Part shown: piece by piece, positions 1 through 8,500 of the stretch
How the letters are laid out: each line of letters opens with the position of its first letter
Numbering within the stretch: position 1 is the stretch's first letter
Source of the DNA: Pigoraptor vietnamica
Lineage: Eukaryota > Opisthokonta > Filasterea
DNA: 17,500 nt
Reading direction: 5' to 3'
NCBI GenBank assembly: GCA_943704525.1
Contig: CALSCQ010002207.1
Span: 1-17,500, forward strand
Translations under genes and position numbers: made by a program
The notes under the pieces: model-generated
What the model saw: only the letters and a program-made list of their open reading frames with translations
The model's database searches: none
What the model was told of the DNA's origin: nothing

Positions 1-242
1 GGGGTGAGGACGAGGAATAAAGGGGTGGGATATTTGGCGAATGGCACAGAATTAAGTGAACCCGTCGATGGAGTAAGAGACGTACAATTCACCATCCTAC
101 AAAATACTGGTAAGATAGATAAATTCTTTTTTTTTTTTTAAGAAAAAAAAAAAGACCAAAATAGAATAATACATAATCAATGGGGAAGTAGAATAAAATA
201 AAACTAAGGACATACAAATAAAGCACAAGGGCGCTCACTCAC
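1..242 (-). other. Probable intron 9 of the GBP gene, running to or past the left edge
   Basis: On the minus strand this stretch starts with a strong donor (GTGAGT at 242) and becomes AT- and pyrimidine-rich, unlike the coding exons. Two possible acceptors (ACCAG and TTTTGTAG, near positions 110-120) are followed by short open frames, but neither continues the GBP helical domain convincingly. I therefore cannot place the next exon. The plus strand shows no gene here. Confidence 0.5.
127..153. repeat. Homopolymer T13 / A11 palindrome
   Basis: A run of 13 T, then AAG, then 11 A forms a near-perfect homopolymeric inverted repeat inside the presumed last intron of the GBP gene. It may act as a polypyrimidine tract on the transcribed strand, or may simply be slippage DNA. 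Confidence 0.8.
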
Positions 243-3068
243 TCGAGCCAGTGATGGCCTTGCCGTGGAGAACCTTCGCGCGCACTTCGTCCTTCAGCAG
301 CCGCTTGAGCGTCTCAATGGAAGCTGCAAACTGAGGGCGCCACTGCTCCGACGACGCCGTTCCGAGGCGCTGCGTGGGCGTGGAAGAGGAGTGAGGTACA
401 AGGGACAGGGGCCGGTGCGCGGTGGTTGTCCACGACAGAGCCAACCGGCAACTGGGAAATGCTCAAGTTTGAGCTCCGAGGCCGTGATAATTTGACAGGG
501 TGCAGTCCTAAAACGAGATGCCGCATAGTAGGAGGACGCCCAGAGACACGAGCGACGGCGGATGTCGCACCTGCAGATCGCCCTCGTCGGCAAGCGGGCG
601 CACGAGCGTAATGCAGTTGCGCTCCTTGAAAAAGTGTGTGAGCATCGCCCTGCGCGCGGGTTACGTGACACGTAAGCAACAAAGAGCGAACCGGAGTGAC
701 ACACACAGCACACACGCACAGCACACACCACACGCAAACACACACACGCACACACACACACAAACAAACAAACACAAGCACACACACACACACACACGCA
801 CACACCACGCACACATCACACACACCGGATCCTGTTCTTGGACGCCACAGAGTCGGAATATCCCGGCTGTGGGGACAGCGCATTCTCCAGGTATTGCTTC
901 GACGTGATGGGATTCCCGTTGTCGTCGACGAGCTGTAGAAGGGGAGGAAAAAACGGTGCATGTGAGCGCAATCGTGGATGTGTTTATGTACGTCCACCAG
1001 CACAGACGCCGAGTAGGGGTGCACATGCACGTTCACACACTCCAACCTACACAGACGCACACACACATAATACACATGGCAATTACTCGCACCTGCAGCG
1101 CAAAGTCGCGCAGCACCCAGAGGAACGCGGGAAAATACTCGGCAAAATCCGAGCCGTCGTCGTCCTCTCCCTTGATCTTCGCCTTGACGTGGATGTGCTT
1201 CGTCAGATTCACTATGCACGTGCGCACGCAACAAGACACCGGCGCGGGAATCGATCGGACGGCGAATAAACATGACGCAACGGGGAAAGTTAAGGCACCA
1301 GCTGAATTAGTGAATTAGCAGACACCGAGAAAACGAGGAGGGAAATTAGGACCTACAGGCTGCATGTGTAACCGGCTGACAAGTATGGGCATGGAAGAGC
1401 ACGTGGCACGCACACAAGAAAAAAACAATACAGACGTGCGCACACAGGTGCCCACACAGGGTAATAAGCACGTGCGGATATGAGAGGTCGTTGATGGCGT
1501 TCTCGTTGATCGATCCCACGGAGTTGTAGAGGAAGAACGAGCTCATGAGAATCGCAAGCGAGAAGATGCGGCTGCGTGCGTGCGCACCAGTGAGTGCGGC
1601 TGTGAGCCACATTTCTCACCCAGACGAAAGGCAACGAGACAGTGTCCAACACAACAAGGCGCAACAACGGCGAATTGTGACAGTGAATTGGAGATTTCCA
1701 CCCCATGATACAACGTTGAGTGCGAACGAGGACTGCCTCGCACGAAGTAAACAACGTCCAGACAACTATTGTCCACGTGCGCGCGAATGATGGGGCAGAA
1801 GTGACAGAGTCGCGAATGGTCACTGCGGCAACACACGCTTCGCACCTGTCGAAATTCTGGTCCTTCACGGTCGACCCCATGCCCTCCGAGTCAATGAAGA
1901 GCACGTTGAGGTCGCCGTACTTGATCGGCTTGCCCCATATCCAAAAGCCTGCGATGCGCCGGGCGAAAGGCGTGGGCGTAACGCAAGAATGCGGGAGGAA
2001 ATGAGCCTTGATCATTTAAAGACGCCTCGTGACTGGCAGGCGTGTGCGCTGCAGTTTGACTGAGCGTAGGGTGCGTGTTCGAGTAAACGAGCAGGGTGTG
2101 TTGAATGTGCTACATTACATGGCCAACGCAAACGGCGAAGCACTCAGCCCCAACAAGTGGCGCACGTAGCAGGCACGAAAACAACCAAGGTGGTGCGGCA
2201 GCGAGGGGGACTCAGCAAGCAAGGTACGATCACAAGCCGCGGCAGAGACCGGCACACTCGTCCGATGCCCACCCTTCGTGCACGCCTTGATCGACGGGCC
2301 GACCTCAAAGCCGCTCTGCTTGTCGAGCAGACAGTTCAAGAGAAAGCTCTTCCCTGCACACACATAGCAGAACGTCGGACATTAAAACCACTTGCACACC
2401 TATGGGCATGCATACAAAGCGGAGAAGCGACGAAGGCAACCGCTACTGAAGACACGCGACGTCTGCCACATGAACAGCTACGGCAAGAGCCAAGGACCCC
2501 AAGGGAGCTGTAGGAACGCAGTTGCGCAGGACGTGCCTGTGCGGTACAGGCCGGCGACAGCGACGACCGCAATGGGGCCTTCGATGGAATTGAGAAATTC
2601 GACTGCTTCGTTTTCCATAACAAACTTGCCCTCGTCGTCCACCTGATTTGTGAATGTCACGTGAGTGCTTCAGCCACCAAAGGGAGTTATAGTACCTCTG
2701 GCACGCACATAACACTCGCACACAACGCTCAAGAAACACGCATACATTTGAAAGCATACACGCACACGCACACGCCCGCGCATACGGGCACACTCAGACA
2801 CACGCCTATACACACCCACAGACATTCCACACCCACATACACACACGCACATACACGGGCACACTCAGACACACGCCTATACACACCCACAGACATTCCA
2901 CACCCACACACACACACTCAAAGTCCCAAGCTCAGTGCACGCACACAGAAGTCATGGAAGTCAGAGGCAATGTCAATTTGCACGCACCGTAACGAACTGC
3001 ACGGGGCGGTCCTCAAACGACGACAGCCGCCGACGCCGCAGCGTGTTGGGCGTGGCCACGCCTGCCAT
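243..3068 (-). CDS. Guanylate-binding-protein (GBP/atlastin-type) large GTPase, 3' end incomplete
   Basis: This is a dynamin-like GTPase of the GBP family, expected to hydrolyse GTP and act on membranes. I read nine exons on the minus strand: 3068-2988, 2642-2537, 2353-2273, 1948-1846, 1571-1482, 1219-1093, 932-826, 649-571 and 369-243. Together they give about 300 residues in one frame. Visible family motifs, in order, are PVQFVTVDDEGKF near the N terminus, GPIAVVAVAGLYRTGKSFLL (P-loop), IKACTKGFWIWG (switch I/cap region), LFIDSEGMGS (DxxG), the hydrophobic IFSLAILMSS with SINENAINDLS, LTKHIHVKAK, LWVLRDF (the GBP guanine-specificity RD motif), and a C-terminal stretch with CITLVRPLADEGDLQ. 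The order and spacing match GBP N-terminal domains. The ATG at 3068 was chosen because it opens the exon that joins in frame to the GTPase core. The last exon ends at a perfect donor (GTGAGT), so the helical domain probably lies beyond the left edge. If unspliced, translation stops at 237-235. The GBP assignment is secure; the exon 5/6 junction and the 3' end are not. Confidence 0.88.
696..823. repeat. CA/TG microsatellite in GBP intron 7
   Basis: About 130 nt of imperfect (CA)n with CG, AA and GC interruptions lies wholly between the donor at 825 and the acceptor at 650 of the GBP gene. It produces long Val/Cys or Thr/His open frames on both strands that are not genes. Confidence 0.9.
1220..1481 (-). 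other. Candidate AT-AC (U12-type) intron 5 of the GBP gene
   Basis: Splicing with intron ends AT (1481-1480, ATATCC) and AC (1221-1220) joins NDLS to CIVNLTKHIHVKAK. That leaves three residues between LS and NLTKHI, the spacing I expect in the GBP family. The donor's first six bases equal the U12 AT-AC consensus. Against this, I see no good branch-point motif 8-20 nt before the acceptor; the best match (CCTTAAC) is about 70 nt too far upstream. The alternative is a GT-AG intron from donor 1455 to acceptor 1212, which is in frame but inserts about five extra residues. Confidence 0.4.
2354..2536 (-). other. GC-AG intron 2 of the GBP gene, splitting the P-loop
   Basis: The exon ends CGC ACA G at 2537 and the next begins GG AAG AGC at 2353. 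Joining them restores the RTGKS P-loop. The intron begins GCACGT and ends TGTGCAG. No GT donor nearby keeps the frame and the motif, so a GC donor is required by the protein sequence. Confidence 0.8.
2784..2909. repeat. 71-nt-period tandem repeat in GBP intron 1
   Basis: A CA-rich unit beginning ACGGGCACACTCAGACACAC occurs at 2784 and again at 2855, with about 54 identical bases in each copy, inside a larger CA-rich tract (about 2700-2930). It lies within the 345-nt first intron of the GBP gene. Confidence 0.85.
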
Positions 3069-3534
3069 TATGACCGCGTTAGCGCACACGCGCACACAGT
3101 CCGAACGTGCAACGGAGGGTTTGCTTAAAAGCGGTTGCTGCTACCCGCGGAGATGCATGACGCTGAAAATTCAAACCCAGCCGGACACAAGATCACGTGA
3201 CAAAGAAAACACTCGAAGGGTGACTATTCGGGACTTACGATTTGAATTTGCGTTGGAAATTGAGCATTTTTATCACGCGATTTCAGTCCTCACGCACGGG
3301 CGCACCCACAGGCGGACAAGGCGCGAAAACGGCAGTCCGGTTTTCAAAACCCTGTTCTCAGTGACTGCGCAACGACACGTGTGCGCGTGTGCGCGAAGCA
3401 CTTACCCCACTCGCGCAACCGCACCATCTTCTTTTTCCCTCTCTGTGCGCACGCGAACACGCCCTCTTGTTCCACTCGATACAGACGTCGTCGTCTCCCC
3501 TCACTTTCGGAGGACTCACGCCAAAGCCGCCGAA
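3069..3534. promoter_or_regulatory. Divergent spacer between the GBP gene and the coiled-coil gene
   Basis: The two flanking genes are read away from each other, so this 466-nt stretch should contain both promoters. It holds AT-richer patches near 3160-3280 and a palindromic CACGTG E-box-like hexamer near 3195. No TATA box is clear. The plus-strand frame of the downstream gene stays open through much of it, so part could be coding (see findings). Confidence 0.45.
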
Positions 3535-4155
3535 ATGCTCGCCGCGCGCTCCGCACCTCCGTCGCGCGCGCATGCGAACCCTGCGACACCTGCGCCCGTA
3601 TGGGCGAGCCCGGCCGCTGTTGCGTTGCGCACGCACATATTCGCCAGGCGCGTCAAGAGAGAGGCCGCCGCGTCGCTGCCGGCGCTGCCTTCCCCCAAGC
3701 CGAATACGAAGCCAGACCCCGAGGCCTTCATCGAGCGGCTCAAGGCGTCGTTCGAAGCCGAGCGGAAGGGATTTCTGGCCACGATCGAGCAGCTCCACAG
3801 GGAGAACGCCGACCTTCGACGGACCCTTGAGATGGAGCGAATGTGCGCGCGAAAGGAGTCGGAGAGGGCGGCGTCGTTGTTGGCGACGGTTGCGATGGAA
3901 TTGGACCAGACAAAGGCGAAGCTGGCCGCACGCAACAACAAGCGGGAAAAGCGCGCAAAGGTCTCGCTCAAGCGACGGAGAGAGGACGAGGACGGCTTGG
4001 ACGAAGTGCCCGAAACGCCCACTCCAACAGAAGCACGCCCTCAACAGAAACGCCGCATCAGCGACGAAGAGACGGGGAGAAACGAGAGCGAGCACTTGCC
4101 GGTGGTCGACGGTCCGAGGGGCGTCGAGCAGGGAGCGACGGAGGAGGCGTCATGA
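3535..4155 (+). CDS. Coiled-coil protein with basic nuclear-type motif (hypothetical)
   Basis: I do not recognise the family. The 206-residue product starts MLAARSAPPSRAHANP, has an Ala/Pro-rich N-terminal ~60 residues, then a long charged helix (about residues 65-140) with heptad-like Leu and Glu spacing (FIERLKASFEAERKGF, IEQLHRENADLRRTL, ELDQTKAKLAARNNK). It ends in basic clusters KREKRAK and LKRRRE followed by an acidic, Glu-rich tail. The basic clusters look like a nuclear localisation signal. Although a leucine-rich helix follows acidic residues, there is no bZIP basic region directly before it. No introns are needed. The ATG at 3535 has G at -3; in-frame ATGs further upstream (for example 3157) cannot be excluded. 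It is divergent from the GBP gene and in tandem with the receptor kinase. Confidence 0.6.
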   Translation: MLAARSAPPSRAHANPATPAPVWASPAAVALRTHIFARRVKREAAASLPALPSPKPNTKPDPEAFIERLKASFEAERKGFLATIEQLHRENADLRRTLEMERMCARKESERAASLLATVAMELDQTKAKLAARNNKREKRAKVSLKRRREDEDGLDEVPETPTPTEARPQQKRRISDEETGRNESEHLPVVDGPRGVEQGATEEAS

Positions 4156-4575
4156 CGACGCTACGGTGATGGCCGTCACTCGCCGGCACGGGCGCTGACG
4201 CTGCGAACGACGCCGCGCCGCCGGTCTCTCAGTGAGCAGCCACCGACCCGGAGTGGCGCGTTCATCCTGCGGCGTTCATCCCGCGTGGATATTTGGGTGA
4301 TTGTAGCGCCCGTGTCTACGTTATGGCTCAGCGTTCGCTGGCATTGCGCCGTTGCCTTTGTCCCCCATCATGCGGCGGCTACTTTACAGTATCAGGCCGT
4401 CGGCGGACGGACGACATCGGCCCGGTTACAGTGTGGTATTTCGACTGCGCCATACTTGCGCAGGCGGCGCTCGCTGCCTATGTGCACAGTAAAACGACAC
4501 GTGCCGGCCGATGGCTGCGGCGTTTGTGGTTTAATGCGTTGGAAGTGAACCTACGGCCACTGTCCACTCGTGTTG
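4156..4575. other. Intergenic stretch before receptor-kinase copy A
   Basis: No convincing gene is seen. A short direct repeat (GCGTTCATCCTGCG then GCGTTCATCCCGCG) lies near 4257-4284. Open frames here do not join to the kinase exons and have no counterpart upstream of the paralog. The stretch probably holds the 3' end of the coiled-coil gene and the distal promoter of copy A. Confidence 0.4.
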
Positions 4576-5557
4576 TGGGTGACCGCCGTCCGGACATCAA
4601 TCGTGGCTCACGGCCGAGCAACAGTGCGCTGAAAAATACCCCGCTTTCGACGTTTTTACTTCGCTTCGGACGCGCACTCCGTTTGCCGCAACATACTTTC
4701 CAGAGGCAACAATGGGGCGCTCGTAGCGCTGCTTCCAGTTATTCGCATGGTGCGATTTGCCCGAGCGAAAGGGCAAAGCACACGCGACGCCATGCGCGTG
4801 CCACTTGCGCTGTCGCTTGCGGCTGTCCTCGCACTCGCCGCCCTGCTCCTCCTTCCCACGGCCTCGTGCGATTCGCCCAGTGACGCTGATGCAGGCGCAT
4901 CTCTCCACGTGTCGCCCCCTTCTGCGGGCGGCGCAGACGGCGATGGGCGCGGTGACGCGGCGCACCCCCTTGCCACGCTCGCTGCGGCCGCGAGTGCGGC
5001 GTCTGCCATGACACGAGAACAGGGCATCACGCCGACCGTGTTTCTCGCACAGGGCGCGCACGTGCTTGCGAGTGCCGTGCTGGTTGCGTCCCCGCTGCGC
5101 ATAGTCGCACTAGGCGGTGCAGTGGTCACGTGCGCCGCGGGGGCTGCGCAGGCGGGCCTTGTTGTCGGTGGCGGCGCGCACGTGACACTCGCGAACGTGA
5201 CTCTTTCGGGGTGCGCTGCGACGGCGCTGCGTGTGGGCGAGGGTGCGCGCGTGGACGTGACGGGCGGTCGCTTTATTGGCAACGCAGGCCCCACTGGCGG
5301 TGCCGTGAGCGTCGAGGGAGGCGCAGAGTTCGCGTGCACGTCGTGCGTGTTTCGGAACAACACGGCGTCTGCGTGTGGTGGCGGCGTGCGCGTGTCTGGA
5401 CCGTCGTCGCACGCGCAGCTGAACGGCTGTGTGCTTGAGGGCAATTGGGCGGGCGATGCCGGTGGCGCCGTGTGTGCGGACGGCGCGCGCGTGGACATCA
5501 ATAACAGTGCGCTGCGCAACGGCACGGCGACGAACGGCGGCGCAGTCGTTGCGAAGG
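4576..5557. repeat. Inverted near-identical block, copy A arm
   Basis: This stretch matches 16310-15347 on the opposite strand almost base for base, apart from a short indel in the leader (around 4645) and scattered substitutions. It covers about 215 nt of leader plus the first ~255 codons of the receptor kinase. Similarity collapses abruptly just after the shared codons for ATNGGAV.AKG. Duplication followed by gene conversion would explain it. Confidence 0.88.
4712..4726 (+). promoter_or_regulatory. Four-codon upstream ORF (MGRS) in the copy A leader
   Basis: ATG GGG CGC TCG TAG in the context AACAATGG ends 65 nt before the main start. The same four codons at the same distance occur in the copy B leader. 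It could damp translation if the transcript starts upstream of it; the transcription start is unknown. Confidence 0.4.
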
Positions 5558-8500
5558 GCGCGGCCGTGATAACGCTCACTGACTCTGCGATATCTTTCAA
5601 CACTGCCGAGGTCGGAGGGGCCATTGCAGCTGTGGGTGCTATCGTGCACGTGTCGGGCGGCGTGTGTGCGTGGAACGTCGCCACGCACAGCGGCGGTTGC
5701 GCTTATGCAGTCGCGGCGGGTGGGATTGAGTTTATGGGCACGCGCCTCACGTCCAACTCTGCCGGTGGCGACGGCGGGTGTGTGCACGCTGTCGCATCCA
5801 GCGGCGTTCGATTCGAGGACGTGGACGCGAGCGGAAACACGGCCGTTGCGGGCTCGGGCGGTGTCTTGTATCTTGAGGATGCCGGCGACGTCCTCGTGAG
5901 TGGCTCTTTGTTTGAATCTTCGCGCGCTGGGGATGCAGGAGGGGTGGCGTACGCGGCTGGTTCGAGGACGAATTTCACGCTCGTCGACGCCGTGTGCCGC
6001 GAAAACTACGTCGGTGCGAGCGGCGCGTGCGTTGCGACGACCTACAACGCCACCGTCCACGTGCTGCGTACGCTGATGTCGACGAACTTTGCGACAGAGT
6101 CCGGCGGCGGCATCAAGGCGTCGCTGGGAGCGCACGTGCGCGTGGCCGATTCGATGTGCGTGCGTAACACGGCAAAGGGTTACTACGGCGGCTGCGCCAT
6201 GTTCATGGATGGCACTGCGTCGATGGAGAACACGCAAATCCTCGGTAACACCGGTTACTACACGGGCTCGGTGGCTTTGCTCCACAGCGTGCGCGCGAAC
6301 ATGACGCGCTGTGTCGTGGCGGGGAGCACCCACATGCCCGCGGTCCTTGCGTACGACGACGCAGTCCTCCACGTGCGCGACACTGTCTTTGCCAACAACA
6401 CGACGCCGAACCTCGCGGCTGCGCTGTATGTGACGCAGCGGGCGGGCGCCGTGTGCGCCGCGTGCGTGTTTTCGAATAACTCCGTCCTCCTTGATGCATA
6501 CGCCGGCGGCGCCGTGGCCGTGACGAACCAGTCGTCTCTCTTCGTCGTCGACTCCGTGTTTGTGGGCAACAGCGCGGGGAGGGGAGGCGGCGCGGCGTTT
6601 GTCACAGACCAAGGGTTGTTCGACGTGCGCGGGAGTGCATTTCACGAAAACCGCGCGAGGAACACAGTTGGCGGTGCAGGCGGCGCGATCCTCTTCGAGC
6701 CCCTGGACATTCCGGCGCGCGCGTCTCTTGTGCGTGTGAGCGACACCGTGTTCGGTGGCAACGTGGCGAGATTCGGCGCCGCATGCTTCACATCCAAACC
6801 CGAGCGTATGCTTGTGATTGGGCGAGATCTCCTCAACTGCACACTGCAGGGTGGCGACGGCCGCGACTTGTTCGCGCTGTCCACTCCCCCGGCGTCGATC
6901 CAGCTCGCCGGCGCCGTGCCGTCGGCGACGGGTCTTACGAGCGGCGCCTTTCTACCGTCCGCGACCCTGCTTGCGCTTGACGGCTACAGTCAGCCAACAG
7001 CCACCGATCCTTTTCACGTGCTCCTTCTGACGATGAGTGCGAGTGCGGTGTCTGGACACAATGTCACCGCGGGACGCGTGGCGCTGCAGGGTGCAACGCA
7101 GCGGGCGGTGGTGCGTTCCCTCGCGCGCTTTTCGGCCGTGCGCATCCTCGCAGACCCCGGCAACTACACCGTCACGATGTCGTCGTCGTCGCCTCTGTTT
7201 GCGGCGTCGGACTTCAACGTGGCGTTTCCCGTGAGCGTTGCCCCATGCGCGGCAGGGTACTATTCAGGCAGTGAGCTCGTGGACGGCGTGCCTTATCCCG
7301 TCTGCAAGCTCGCCGTGCCCTTATCCTCCGGTACGTGTGTGACGTTGCTGTGTGTGCGTTGCAGAGAGAAGTACAATTCATGTTCCTTCTCCGCGCTGTT
7401 CCTCCCGCAGGCCACTCGAATGCGGCGGTGTTCGCTGTCATCCCGGCGGTCGTCGTGTCTGTTGCGTTGGGCGTGGCCTTTCTTTACTGGCGAAAGCGGA
7501 AGGCAGTCGAGCGCGAGGCACGCAACTACGAAGTGGACTTTGGCGAGCTCTCGTTTCAGAACCTCTTGGGGCAGGTGCGTGCAGGTGATTGTGTGCACCT
7601 GCAAGCCCCTCTTTGCCGTTGGTCGTGACTAGACAACCTCTTCAACTGTGGTCCTCACTAATGTGTTCGGTTCGGCACACGTAGGGAACGTACGGCAAGG
7701 TGTATCTGGTGGGTGCGAGATGTGAGCATGTGCTGTGTGGCCAGACTTCACGGTCCTGCACCATTAACCGTATTGTGCTACATTCGCAGGGTACCTTCCG
7801 TGGGTCTCACGTGGCCATCAAGACGCTGTGCATCCGGGGCGTGGACTTTGCGCCCGTCCGCCGCCATGCCGGTCGCGAGGACCCTTTGCTCCAGAGTAGC
7901 GTCGTCCTCGACGAGCACGACGGAGCGAACAGGGGGCGCGTGGGTGCGTGGGGCAGTCGCGGCAGTAGCGTGCGAGGGGCCCCTGCCGGCGCCGAGGGCT
8001 CGCCTGCCATTCCGTCGGATGTGCTCAACACAGCCATTGCCAATTTCATGAAGGTGCGCTCACGTGATGGTTGCCCATGTCCAGACCCTAACCCTGCATA
8101 GATAGTGGAGCTGCTGACGTATCACTGACGTGGGAAATATCTGACGCCGTTGCACAGAGAATTGTTTGGCGCAAATGTTGAACTGTATTTCTCTTCCCAT
8201 ATATAAACAGGAGATGCGCACGATGAGCGCACTGCGACACCCGAACATCGTCATGCTTCTTGCCGCAAGTGTGCGCTGTGAGTAACAAGCACTGACCTCT
8301 CCCACCAAATTCTTGTCGCCGGCATTTGTTCAATACTGCTGGCCGTTAGCATTTTGTTCAATACTGCTGGCCGTTAGCACGTCTCGTACCCACTACTCTG
8401 ACGAATTCTGGCACCAATTCATCCGCAGTCCCTGAGCTGGCGATTGTTGTTGAGCTCATGGCGCGCGGCAGCCTCTACGACGTGTACCGCAACCCGCAGA

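Noticed and set aside
314-1273. 319-codon minus-strand frame with Val/Cys runs
   Set aside because: It runs through the CA/TG microsatellite and several intron boundaries of the GBP gene; only short parts coincide with real exons in other frames.
2755-2925. CRISPR-like array
   Set aside because: The repeats are CA-rich microsatellite with only one 71-nt duplication, no regular spacers and a eukaryotic intron context.
3389-4198. 269-codon Arg/Ser-rich frame overlapping the coiled-coil gene
   Set aside because: Its composition (long Arg runs, no hydrophobic pattern) is that of a shifted frame; the overlapping frame gives an ordered coiled coil.
4747-4791. In-frame upstream ATG giving a 15-residue extension of copy A
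   Set aside because: Copy B lacks this ATG, and the extension would place charged residues before an otherwise standard signal peptide.
5110-6645. Long antisense open frame (511 codons, minus) opposite the copy A ectodomain
   Set aside because: It is His/Arg-rich with no domain, and lies opposite a GC-biased coding exon. A similar shadow appears opposite copy B (14823-15788), as expected from codon bias.
4792-7330. Bacterial (chlamydial Pmp) origin or contamination of the ectodomain
   Set aside because: The repeats resemble Pmp repeats, but the exon is joined by eukaryotic splice sites to a TKL kinase, and no bacterial signals are present. Ancient transfer cannot be judged from this window.
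7331-7632. Continuation of the copy A exon 1 frame to a stop near 7632
   Set aside because: It passes a clear GTACGT donor. Splicing to 7411 restores the membrane segment, and copy B uses the same junction.
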